Below, one piece after another: positions 1 through 6,721 of a DNA stretch of 35,791 nucleotides. This DNA is from a virus, in the IMG/VR virus record IMGVR_UViG_3300012931_000053, positions 1 to 35,791 of that record; one strand, given 5' to 3'. The notes under the pieces are model-generated. The model saw only the letters and a program-made list of their open reading frames with translations. It did no database searches and was not told where the DNA came from. A program made the position numbers and the translations under genes. Numbering within the stretch: position 1 is the first letter of the stretch; each line of letters begins with the position of its first letter.

Positions 1-9
1 AAATAGTTG

Positions 10-38
10 TTGACCTTGGGTGTCACTTCTGATATTCT
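10..38 (+). promoter_or_regulatory. candidate sigma70 promoter before first gene
   Basis: TTGACC at 10-15, a 17-bp spacer, then TATTCT at 33-38, preceded by TGA (extended -10). The predicted start near 45 leaves a very short leader that still contains the GGAGG at 46-50. The same TGN extended -10 appears in the other candidate promoters of this window. The match is partial (4/6 at -10), so this is tentative. Confidence 0.35.
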
Positions 39-55
39 GAATTTCGGAGGATATT

Positions 56-439
56 ATGGCTAAGAAAAAACCAAAGTTAGGTGAACTCATTGATCAACTA
101 TGGACGAATGAACAAGATCAAAAACAACTGACCACCGCTCTTGAGACTCTGAGAAAAGATGCGGCGACTCTGGAAGTCACGATCATGAATCTTTTGAAAG
201 AGTCTGGCATTGAGTCGGCCAAGGGTGAGAATGGTAATGTGACTCTGAAGAAAGACACCGTTCCAGCCGTTAAGGATTGGGATAAGTTTTATGCATACAT
301 TGTCAAGAACAAGGCTTTTGAACTACTTCAGAAGAGGGTAGGTCTGAAGGCTTATCGTGAGCGCCTTGAAGAAGGCGAGGTAATCCCCGGCGTTGAGGCT
401 TTTGAAAAAGAAACCCTATCATGCACTACAAACAAATAA
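56..439 (+). CDS. hypothetical early phage protein, DNA-metabolism operon
   Basis: A 127-residue soluble protein with a Lys-rich N-terminus, a predicted helical/coiled-coil stretch at about 15-50 and a mixed charged C-terminus. The start is supported by GGAGG at 46-50. It is the first complete gene of the + strand operon and lies 12 bp before the Cys-rich gene and about 1 kb before the DNA polymerase. I do not recognise the family with certainty. Its position suggests a small accessory replication or recombination protein, but this is inference. No signal peptide or membrane segment is visible. Confidence 0.75.
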   Translation: MAKKKPKLGELIDQLWTNEQDQKQLTTALETLRKDAATLEVTIMNLLKESGIESAKGENGNVTLKKDTVPAVKDWDKFYAYIVKNKAFELLQKRVGLKAYRERLEEGEVIPGVEAFEKETLSCTTNK

Positions 440-451
440 GGAGGTAACAAA

Positions 452-1228
452 GTGGCAAAGAAGACAGTAGCAAAGAAAGCAAAGAAAGAAGAGACAGCGA
501 TAGCGGTCGTTGAGCCGCAGACCCAAGAGCTTGCCGTGTGGGAGAAGGAGCTTGCCGATGCCGCGCTGGTTGAATCCAGCCGAGAGATCACTGGCGGAGC
601 CTCTTACATTTCCCTGAAAGACCGGAAATTTAAATACATGGACGAAGTGCTTTCTGATCCTCTTCAGGTTGTGGTGCTTCAGACAAGCTTCGACAATGCC
701 TATTACCCGGAGAAGTTTGATCCAAAGAACCCCAAGCCCCCGGTGTGCTTCGCGGTAGGTCTGGACAATGACAAACTTGCTCCGCATCCTTCATCCCCGG
801 AGAAACAGCACGATGGCCTGTGTGCTGACTGTCCTCAGAATAAATGGGGAAGTAGTGGTAAAGGCAAGGCATGTAAGAACAATCGTCGCCTGAGTGTTCT
901 GCCTTATGATCCTAAGTTTGACCCGGCCAACACTGAACCGGCCATCCTCAAGCTTGGCCCTACGAGCACAGCGCCATGGGCTCGGTACGTCAAGAAGCTT
1001 CTGGCAATGGTCAACCGGCCGTTCTTTGGGGTTGTAACGGCGCTGACCTTCGATGATACAGTGGATTACGAAAAGGTCCTGCCGGAATATGTGTCAAACA
1101 TTCCGAGCAAGTTTGGCGCGGCGATTGTCAAGCTTCGCAAGTCTGTGGAGCCTGATCTCCTTGCGCCTTATCAGACCAAGGCCGAAGAGAAGCCGGTCAC
1201 AAAGAGTAAGAAGCAGGGAAAACTGTAA
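452..1228 (+). CDS. Cys-cluster phage DNA-metabolism protein (possible ssDNA-binding)
   Basis: A 258-residue protein read from a GTG start with AGGAGG about 8 bases upstream. The N-terminus is Lys/Ala-rich (about 1-15). A four-Cys or Cys/His cluster lies at about 113-130, with the pattern HDGLCADCPQNKWGS followed by GKACKN and RR, which looks metal-binding. Short proteins with this CxxCPxN...GKxCK pattern recur in phages next to replication genes. Some are annotated as single-stranded DNA-binding or simply hypothetical, so the binding role is an informed guess. The Lys-rich C-terminal tail (about 240-258) differs from the acidic tail of classical SSBs. It sits between a small hypothetical gene and the polymerase block. 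Confidence 0.7.
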   Translation: MAKKTVAKKAKKEETAIAVVEPQTQELAVWEKELADAALVESSREITGGASYISLKDRKFKYMDEVLSDPLQVVVLQTSFDNAYYPEKFDPKNPKPPVCFAVGLDNDKLAPHPSSPEKQHDGLCADCPQNKWGSSGKGKACKNNRRLSVLPYDPKFDPANTEPAILKLGPTSTAPWARYVKKLLAMVNRPFFGVVTALTFDDTVDYEKVLPEYVSNIPSKFGAAIVKLRKSVEPDLLAPYQTKAEEKPVTKSKKQGKL

Positions 1229-1229
1229 A

Positions 1230-1370
1230 CTTTCAGGTCGTGGCCAGCGGTAATGTGAGAACGATTAATGCGAAGATGTCCGGCCAACACTGTTCTCATC
1301 CTGAATCGGGCGGGGTATCCTAGTGTCATGGCTCACCCATAAGAAGCTCTAGGCCCCGTCCACAATTTTT
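1230..1370 (+). promoter_or_regulatory. structured intergenic RNA region before polymerase block
   Basis: This 150-bp gap has two strong pairings. TGAGAAC at 1256-1262 pairs with GTTCTCA at 1292-1298. A long helix is formed by GGGCGGGG (1308-1315) and CCTAG (1319-1323) with CTAGG (1349-1353) and CCCCGTCC (1354-1361), interrupted only by a TAT bulge. TGGCC at 1241-1245 can also pair with GGCCA at 1282-1286 inside the first hairpin loop, which would give a pseudoknot. ACAATTTTT follows the helix and runs into the GGAGG of the next gene. It could be an attenuator/terminator, a protein-binding leader or a small RNA. The identity is not known. Confidence 0.45.
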
Positions 1371-1378
1371 GGAGGTTT

Positions 1379-1468
1379 ATGAATCGATTCGATGTTGATG
1401 AACAAATGGCAATTGGCATTTTAGCGGGTATGATCTTGGCGTTGTTATTGGGGATATTTGTTCGATGA
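1379..1468 (+). CDS. 29-residue single-pass membrane microprotein
   Basis: A tiny ORF with GGAGG at 1371-1375, spaced 3 bases from the ATG, encoding a hydrophilic N-terminus (about 1-9) and one predicted transmembrane helix (about 10-28). Its TGA overlaps the ATG of the DNA polymerase (ATGA at 1465-1468), so polymerase translation is probably coupled to it. It may be a genuine small membrane protein or mainly a translational leader for the polymerase. The close SD and precise overlap argue that it is translated. Function unknown. Confidence 0.55.
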   Translation: MNRFDVDEQMAIGILAGMILALLLGIFVR

Positions 1469-3174
1469 TCGCACTTGATTTTGAAACCTATCCTATTGTC
1501 AATGATGGACCTACTCCCCCGGACCCGCTTGGTCTTGCCGTTCATGGTCCGGGCGGGTCAAGCTATGCTGATCAGGGGCCTAAAACATTGTGGACCTTTC
1601 ATCAAAAAGATGAGCCTATTTTTCACAATGCCAAGTTTGATCTATCCGTCGCTTTAAATCAGGGCTGGGCTCTGCCTGATCAATATCACGACACAATGAT
1701 ACTCGGCTTTCTACTTGATCCCTACTCCGATGAATTAGGGCTGAAGCAGCTTGCCGAGCGTTATCTTCATATACTCCCTTCTCAGCGCGATAAATTGAAG
1801 GAATGGATTCTCAGTAATGAGCTGAGTGCTACTGAAAAGAATTATATGAATTTTCTATCTACTGCCCCGGCCAATCTCGTCGGTAAATATGCCATGGCCG
1901 ATGTGAAGATGACAGCGAAGCTCTTTCAATATATGGCCGCGAAAGTCAAGAAGGAGGGGATGTGGTCTGCATACAAGCGCGAGTTAAATCTTCTTCCCAT
2001 CGTTATCGGCATGGAGCGCCAAGGGGTACGGGTGGATGTACCTCGCCTTGAGAAAGACATGGTGAAGTGGGAACGCCAAGTCAAAAAATTTGATAAGCAA
2101 ATTTATAAAATACTTGGTTCTACTTTTAACATTGACTCATCGGCACAATTAGCGGATGCTCTGGATAAAGCTGGCGTTGTGCATGAGTGGATTATGACTG
2201 ATCCCACCGGCGCTCACCCGGATGGTCAGCGCTCCGTTGCGGAGCCCGCACTAAGAAAAATTTTACTGGATGAATCCGATCTGCTCGATCTAATTCTTAC
2301 GCGCTCAAAACTTAAAACTTTTATTAATACTTTTGCAAAGAAGTGGCTCGACATTGCCGGGAGGTATAGTGGAAAAATATATCCCAAGTTTAACACCACT
2401 AAACAGGATTATGATGCGGGGGCTCGAACAGGGCGTTTTTCCTCGGCTCATCCTAATCTCCAAAATGTCCCGCGCAACCAGACAGATAAGCGTTTGCCCA
2501 ATATGCGCGACTATCTTCTTCCCCCGGATGGTTGTATATGGGTCGCAGGCGACTTCAACCAGCAAGAAGTAAGGATGCTTGGTCACTTTGTCGAAGGCCA
2601 TCTTCAGCAAAGATTTACTGATCCCACATTCAGTATTCACAAAGATACCCACGCTTTTTTGTTGAAGAACAGTGTGGACATAGATTATTATGATACTAAG
2701 ACCACGGTGTTTTCGATCATCTATGGGTCCGGGGTAACAGGTGTCAGCAATAAACTAGGTGTTACAAAAGAAAAAGCCAAGCTGATACGCGACACGATCT
2801 TCGACGCTTTGCCTCAGCTCAAAACGGCGATGGACAAGATGCGAGAGTATGAGCATTTCAACATCCCCATCATTACATGGGGCGGCCGTAAGTATTATTG
2901 TGAGAAAGGGAAAAGTTACAAGATGCTCAATTATCTAATTCAAGGGTCCTGCGCTGATGTAACTAAGGAGGCTATGATCCGGGTTGCCTCAGCCCCGGAT
3001 TACACAATCAACTTGCAGATACACGATGAGCTCTTGGGGTTTTGTGAAAAGGGCAAGGAGGCACAGGCAGTTAAGCAATTGAAGGATGCAATGGAATCAA
3101 TTGAGACAGATGTTCCCATGACGGCGACCATCAAAACTGGAAATAATTGGGGAGGAATGAACGAATGGAAGTAA
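1465..3174 (+). CDS. family A DNA polymerase with 3'-5' exonuclease domain
   Basis: A 569-residue replicative polymerase lacking a 5' nuclease domain: Exo I (DFE, 5-7) starts almost at the N-terminus. Exo II is FHNAKFDL (53-60) and Exo III is YAMADVKMT (142-150). Polymerase motifs follow: TGRFSSAHPNLQNVP (322-336), motif A DFNQQEVRM (363-371, catalytic D363), motif B with K412, F416 and YG (420-421), and motif C HDE (520-522). Compared with E. coli Pol I, motif A is divergent (DYSQIELR becomes DFNQQEVR), and the Arg normally four residues before the motif B Lys is not seen. The Phe at the ddNTP-discrimination position is kept. Its start overlaps the upstream microprotein stop. Confidence 0.96.
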   Translation: MIALDFETYPIVNDGPTPPDPLGLAVHGPGGSSYADQGPKTLWTFHQKDEPIFHNAKFDLSVALNQGWALPDQYHDTMILGFLLDPYSDELGLKQLAERYLHILPSQRDKLKEWILSNELSATEKNYMNFLSTAPANLVGKYAMADVKMTAKLFQYMAAKVKKEGMWSAYKRELNLLPIVIGMERQGVRVDVPRLEKDMVKWERQVKKFDKQIYKILGSTFNIDSSAQLADALDKAGVVHEWIMTDPTGAHPDGQRSVAEPALRKILLDESDLLDLILTRSKLKTFINTFAKKWLDIAGRYSGKIYPKFNTTKQDYDAGARTGRFSSAHPNLQNVPRNQTDKRLPNMRDYLLPPDGCIWVAGDFNQQEVRMLGHFVEGHLQQRFTDPTFSIHKDTHAFLLKNSVDIDYYDTKTTVFSIIYGSGVTGVSNKLGVTKEKAKLIRDTIFDALPQLKTAMDKMREYEHFNIPIITWGGRKYYCEKGKSYKMLNYLIQGSCADVTKEAMIRVASAPDYTINLQIHDELLGFCEKGKEAQAVKQLKDAMESIETDVPMTATIKTGNNWGGMNEWK

Positions 3175-3332
3175 GTATCAAAAAAATACAGAACCTCGAA
3201 GCAAAGATTCTTGATGCGGTTCAGGGCGAGTATCGTCCTGCTGAAATTAGCATAGCTCTGGATCGGGTTAAGACAGCGATCTTCCTTCACACGTCCGGTT
3301 ATCGTAATCCGAATGGAGATTTCAATGAGTAA
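3165..3332 (+). CDS. small hypothetical protein
   Basis: A 55-residue protein. The ATG at 3165 is chosen over an upstream TTG because GGAGG (3151-3155) sits at correct spacing. The start lies inside the last codons of the polymerase gene, so the two are probably co-translated. It is mostly helical, with a charged N-terminal half. No motif is recognised. Confidence 0.6.
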   Translation: MEVSIKKIQNLEAKILDAVQGEYRPAEISIALDRVKTAIFLHTSGYRNPNGDFNE

Positions 3333-3600
3333 GCGATCAGATGCCGCACTGCTTCGGAGAGGCATGGTGCGCTGGAAGCCGGGTGAAGATATAGAGTCTA
3401 TTTCAACCCGCACCAAGACAATGATAAAGATTCGGGATGAGTCTTTCCCACAAGGTATGCCGGTCCTTGCGCCTGATAACCGGGGCGTGAGTATGAAGAA
3501 GCGTGAGTATATGAAGGCGCTTGGTTGTCGGACATGGAAAGCGGCGAGGAAGCTTATTACCCGTCATAACACTTTAGTAAAGATTGGGGTAATTGAATGA
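3325..3600 (+). CDS. small hypothetical protein, DNA-binding-like
   Basis: About 91 residues, basic (many Arg/Lys). It starts at the ATG at 3325, a few codons downstream of another in-frame ATG at 3313, with GGAG (3315-3318) just upstream, and overlaps the previous gene by 8 bases. The C-terminal part (about 55-91, SMKKREYMKALGCRTWKAAR) resembles a helix-turn-helix style segment, but I cannot assign a family. Its stop overlaps the next start in an ATGA, placing it in the replication operon. Confidence 0.6.
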   Translation: MSKRSDAALLRRGMVRWKPGEDIESISTRTKTMIKIRDESFPQGMPVLAPDNRGVSMKKREYMKALGCRTWKAARKLITRHNTLVKIGVIE

Positions 3601-4265
3601 AATCAGCGTGGAGCTACTCACGGCTCAGTATGTTTGAACAATGCCCGACGAAATATAAATTCAAACATATTGACAAATTAAAAGAGCCAGACTCCCCGGC
3701 CATGGCGCGGGGTAATGAGATACACAAGATGGGTGAGGAATATCTCCAAGGCAAATTGAAAAAGGTACCAGAGCCTTATAAATTATTTGCCAAGGAAATG
3801 AAGTTTCTGAAAAAGATCAAGGCTAAATCCGAAGAGCAATGGGCTTTTGATGAAGATGGTGAGTCTGTCGATTGGTTTGATCCCACTGTCCGGCTTCGGA
3901 TTAAAATGGATGCTTACTACAGAGTCGCTGATGATATCATTGTGATTGATTTCAAAACAGGCAAGCCCCACGCTGCGGAGCACGAAGATCAATGCAAATT
4001 GTATGCTTGTGGCGCGCTGCTAAAATTTCCCGATGCTCGTATGTTCTGCGTGGAAATGTGGTATCTTGATCAGGCCGGTGCCCTGAATACGCCTGTTAAA
4101 TCAGTGTTTAACTATACCAAAGATCAGGTGGAGAACTTGATTCCCCGCTTCGCAGATCGAGCGTCAAGAATTGACAAAGAAAAGAAGTTTGACGCACGGC
4201 CCGGTTTCCAATGCCGGTGGTGCACGTTCTCATCCACAAAAGGCGGTCCGTGTAAGAAAGGATAG
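3597..4265 (+). CDS. RecB/Cas4-type PD-(D/E)XK exonuclease with Fe-S cluster
   Basis: A 222-residue nuclease. The N-terminus (SYSRLSMFEQCP, about 6-17) is typical of the PDDEXK_1/Cas4/AddB group. Active-site motifs are GNEIH (about 39-43), VIDFKTGK (about 119-126, carrying the catalytic D and K) and a QxxxYA motif (about 136-141). C16 near the N-terminus together with three C-terminal cysteines (CRWC...GGPC, about 206-219) match the four ligands of the 4Fe-4S cluster known in AddB/Cas4 enzymes. It probably degrades or processes DNA ends for replication or recombination. No Cas genes or CRISPR array are nearby. Confidence 0.88.
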   Translation: MKSAWSYSRLSMFEQCPTKYKFKHIDKLKEPDSPAMARGNEIHKMGEEYLQGKLKKVPEPYKLFAKEMKFLKKIKAKSEEQWAFDEDGESVDWFDPTVRLRIKMDAYYRVADDIIVIDFKTGKPHAAEHEDQCKLYACGALLKFPDARMFCVEMWYLDQAGALNTPVKSVFNYTKDQVENLIPRFADRASRIDKEKKFDARPGFQCRWCTFSSTKGGPCKKG

Positions 4266-4268
4266 ATA

Positions 4269-4607
4269 ATGGCAAAAAAACGGATAGGGCCTCCGGCTTC
4301 ACACCTGAAGGTGCTGATATGGGAGGCTCAAGTAGATGTCTTTGTCTGCCGGGGTATGCTCGATAACCCTAAAAAAGATTTGGGAAATCAGGAGCCCGGA
4401 ACAAATAGAATTATCATCAGCCCTGATATTGAATCAATGCACGAATTATTAGATACTTTTGTGCATGAGGTCTTGCATTTTGTTTTGGGCACGGATGAAG
4501 AACTGGTTGAGGCTTGTACAGCGAAGATTATACATTCATTGACTGGCTTTGAACGTAAACGCTTGTTTTTAAAGTTTGCTCAATCCTTGAAAAAGGTGGA
4601 GGGATAA
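4269..4607 (+). CDS. HExxH zincin-like phage protein
   Basis: A 112-residue protein with HEVLH at about residues 66-70, followed by a glutamate-containing segment (GTDEELVEACTAKI) typical of the third metal ligand in small zincins. It is much shorter than SprT or ImmA proteases. Similar short HExxH proteins are found in phage early regions, with unknown substrates. It could be a protease or a degenerate metal-binding protein. It lies 3 bases after the RecB-like nuclease, and its stop overlaps the start of the next gene. Confidence 0.75.
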   Translation: MAKKRIGPPASHLKVLIWEAQVDVFVCRGMLDNPKKDLGNQEPGTNRIIISPDIESMHELLDTFVHEVLHFVLGTDEELVEACTAKIIHSLTGFERKRLFLKFAQSLKKVEG

Positions 4608-4867
4608 TGTATAATTATTGGATCACCTTTATATCCTCATTTGCGTTCATAGCACTAAGGGCTTTCCAGCAATTGAATGTCGTTCACAATAACAGAATCT
4701 TGATTATTCCTACCAGCCTTCTCATGGCTGCGTGTGAAACAGTTGTGATTGTCAATGTGGCCCGAAATGGCTTTGGTATCATTGTGCTTTTTACCGGCTT
4801 CGGGGCTGGGATAGGCGCACTATTCGCTATGTGGTTGCATCAATGGCTGATGAAAAAAAAGGTGTAG
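4607..4867 (+). CDS. small multi-pass membrane protein
   Basis: An 86-residue hydrophobic protein with predicted transmembrane helices at about 6-20, 30-49 and 56-79, a Gly-rich third helix (GFGAGIGALF) and a Lys-rich cytoplasmic tail. The start overlaps the zincin-like stop (TAATG). Function unknown. The position among early genes makes a late holin role unlikely, and an early membrane or superinfection function is possible but unsupported. Confidence 0.65.
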   Translation: MYNYWITFISSFAFIALRAFQQLNVVHNNRILIIPTSLLMAACETVVIVNVARNGFGIIVLFTGFGAGIGALFAMWLHQWLMKKKV

Positions 4868-5049
4868 GGCGGCCGCGCCAAGAACGATGTAAACGCGGTC
4901 ATGAGTTTTTGCGAGAGAATACGTATTTTGAACAGAGTATTAAAAATGGAAAGATATATATTTTTAAACGCTGTCGAATGTGTAGCGCGCAAAAAGTTTT
5001 AGTTCATTATTATAGGAGAAACCATTGTGGCGAAAATCAAAATTCTTAA
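4843..5049 (+). CDS. CxxGH-CxxC zinc-binding small protein
   Basis: About 68 residues from the ATG at 4843; an in-frame ATG at 4831 is also possible. After a basic GRPRQ stretch comes a putative zinc module: CKRGHEF, about 25 residues, then CRMC and a Tyr/Arg-rich tail. The same layout forms the C-terminus of the HNH endonuclease at 8042-8455 and the N-terminus of the protein at 33552-33887. The gene is AT-richer than its neighbours and overlaps both, which could mean it derives from a mobile endonuclease that lost its nuclease domain. A DNA-binding role is inferred. Confidence 0.6.
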   Translation: MADEKKGVGRPRQERCKRGHEFLRENTYFEQSIKNGKIYIFKRCRMCSAQKVLVHYYRRNHCGENQNS

Positions 5050-5776
5050 TCGAAGCTTTAAAGAAACAATCAATATCTACCCTCTTTGCTGTATACACAT
5101 TGGTTCCAAAAACGCGGCGTTGGAGAAGGCTGCGGCTCTGGTTGATAAGATTAGGTCAGAAAAAAATTCTTACGCCTTACTCATGGGAGATACTGTTGAA
5201 AATGTTATCCCCGACACCGCCCAAAAACACAAAGGCTCAATGTATGACCAGATCATGAACCCGGAGGATCAGAGAGCCTACGCGGTGAAGTTTCTTTCTC
5301 CCATCAAGGATAAAATCATCGCCTTTCTTGAAGGGAACCACTCTATTCGATCATGGTACGCCGCACAGTTTAGTCCTGAGCGCGACATTGCTGAGAAGCT
5401 TGGCGCTCCGTTTCTCGGTGTAGATGGCTTATTCCGATTCACCGTAGGGAAACAAGTTTACAAGGTCCATGCCACCCATGGGCACGGCAACACCGGCACC
5501 TCCGGGGGGGTACTAACCAAGATCGAGAAACAGATGGGCCGGATGGTAGGCGCTGATTTGCATATCATGGGTCACTATCACACCCCCTGCGCAGTGAAGA
5601 AACGCATCATCAACATTGAGACAGGCGAATTGGATGATCGGACTTTCGTTGCAACGGGATCATTCATGGACTATCTTGACTCTTACGCGCACCGGGCACT
5701 TATGAGCCCATCAGCGTTGGAGATTCCAAGGATCACGTTGTATTCAAACATTAAAAAGGCGGAGGTATTACTATAA
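5027..5776 (+). CDS. calcineurin-like metallophosphoesterase
   Basis: A 249-residue protein from a GTG start, with AGGAG about 10 bases upstream. Family motifs appear in order: IHIGS near the N-terminus (the usual DxH is altered), MGDTVEN (GD, about 53-59), EGNHS (GNH, about 101-105), THGHG (about 150-154) and GHYHT (GHxH, about 181-185). These are the dinuclear-metal phosphoesterase signatures, although the first metal-ligand motif is atypical. Targets of phage members include nucleic acids and nucleotides. Being beside the nucleases and polymerase, it probably acts in DNA processing or nucleotide turnover. Confidence 0.85.
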   Translation: MAKIKILNRSFKETINIYPLCCIHIGSKNAALEKAAALVDKIRSEKNSYALLMGDTVENVIPDTAQKHKGSMYDQIMNPEDQRAYAVKFLSPIKDKIIAFLEGNHSIRSWYAAQFSPERDIAEKLGAPFLGVDGLFRFTVGKQVYKVHATHGHGNTGTSGGVLTKIEKQMGRMVGADLHIMGHYHTPCAVKKRIINIETGELDDRTFVATGSFMDYLDSYAHRALMSPSALEIPRITLYSNIKKAEVLL

Positions 5777-6483
5777 TGGGCCCGGATCGAAATGCAACTT
5801 TTGAAGAAGTACAGATTGGTCAAAAATTGTGGGATGAGATTGAGGGTGAATGTGAGGTGATAGGTATTGATTCTGTCGATAAAGAAATAACTATTAAATG
5901 CCGAAACTTTGCGATCCTTACTTTTACCTTTAATGGCCGTCATATATATTCATCTAAACGAACCTTATATTGGTGGCCTGATGATGAGAAGACTTCAGGT
6001 GATGTAAAACAATTTATTAAAGACCTTGAACCTACAATTAAAAAACTTACCTTTCCTGAGTCTGCGTCGATATGTGGATCACAGACCCTCGGCGCTCCGC
6101 CCTCAAAAGGTTTGAATAAAGATAACGGCAAGCTCCGTGTCGATCTCGTTCCCGTGTCAGCCATTGAAGCCATTGCCGAAGTGCTTGGTAAAGCTTGTGC
6201 TCCCACCCCTGATGGCAAGCCACCCAAATATCCAGAGCGTAATTGGGAAAACGGAATTGCTTATAGCCGAGTCTATGCTAACGTCCAGCGCCATTTGCTA
6301 GCATGGTGGAAGGGCCGGGACATTGATCCTGAGTCCGGTTTGCACACCTTAAAGCATGCCTTGTGCCGTCTCTCGATGTTGGTTGAGTATGTAGAAAGAG
6401 GCATGAATAATTTTGATGATCGTCCCCATAAACCAGAGGTGCTACATGCGGGAAGCAACCCTGCAAAAGAAAATAAAAGCTGA
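5776..6483 (+). CDS. dATP/dGTP diphosphohydrolase-like protein with N-terminal beta domain
   Basis: A 235-residue two-domain protein. Residues about 8-70 form a small beta-rich phage domain (VQIGQKLWDEIEGECEVIGI ... RTLYWW). Residues about 115-205 match the dATP/dGTP diphosphohydrolase (DUF5664/MazZ-type) family: NGKLRVDLVPVSAIEAIAEV, KYPERNWE, RVYANVQRHLLAWWKG, DPESGLHTLKHALCRLSML. The RH...D.ESG.H...H pattern carries the conserved metal and nucleotide residues. The expected role is to hydrolyse dNTPs and bias the pool. In some phages such enzymes belong to 2-aminoadenine DNA synthesis, but no purZ is seen here. It overlaps the metallophosphoesterase stop by one base. Confidence 0.78.
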   Translation: MGPDRNATFEEVQIGQKLWDEIEGECEVIGIDSVDKEITIKCRNFAILTFTFNGRHIYSSKRTLYWWPDDEKTSGDVKQFIKDLEPTIKKLTFPESASICGSQTLGAPPSKGLNKDNGKLRVDLVPVSAIEAIAEVLGKACAPTPDGKPPKYPERNWENGIAYSRVYANVQRHLLAWWKGRDIDPESGLHTLKHALCRLSMLVEYVERGMNNFDDRPHKPEVLHAGSNPAKENKS

Positions 6484-6721
6484 TCTCGAAGAAGCTGGCT
6501 GGCTTGTTTTCAAGCTTTCTACGCCGGGTCAAACCGGAGTGCCTGATTTACTAATCATGCGTGGTGGATGCTTTGAGTTTATTGAAATCAAGACAACTGG
6601 CGGTAAACTATCACCCAAACAAAAGTGGTGGCATGAGCAACTTAATCAAAAAACAAGTCGAGTGGTAATTGTGATTTTGTCTCTTGAGCATTGGAATGAG
6701 TTGAAGGATCAGATTTTATGA
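6446..6721 (+). CDS. VRR-NUC domain nuclease
   Basis: A 91-residue protein with the complete VRR-NUC layout: an N-terminal helix REATLQKKIKADLEEAGW, then TGVPDLLIMRGG (catalytic D of the PD motif), FIEIKTTGGKLSPKQKWW (ExK motif) and a C-terminal VVIV strand. The ATG at 6446 matches the family N-terminus better than the in-frame ATG at 6413. Stand-alone VRR-NUC proteins cut structured DNA such as Holliday junctions or flaps. It overlaps the following helicase by ATGA, and in other phages this nuclease is often paired with an SNF2-type helicase. Confidence 0.9.
   Translation: MREATLQKKIKADLEEAGWLVFKLSTPGQTGVPDLLIMRGGCFEFIEIKTTGGKLSPKQKWWHEQLNQKTSRVVIVILSLEHWNELKDQIL

Noticed and set aside
1308-1364. 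tRNA-like sequence with a CCCATAA loop and GGGCGGGG/CCCCGTCC ends
   Set aside because: No T-loop (GTTCNANNC) or D-arm pairing, and the total is only 54 bases between the paired ends. It is better described as a bulged helix.
3597-4265. Cas4 indicating a CRISPR system
   Set aside because: No repeat array or other cas gene is present; stand-alone RecB/Cas4-type nucleases are common in phages.
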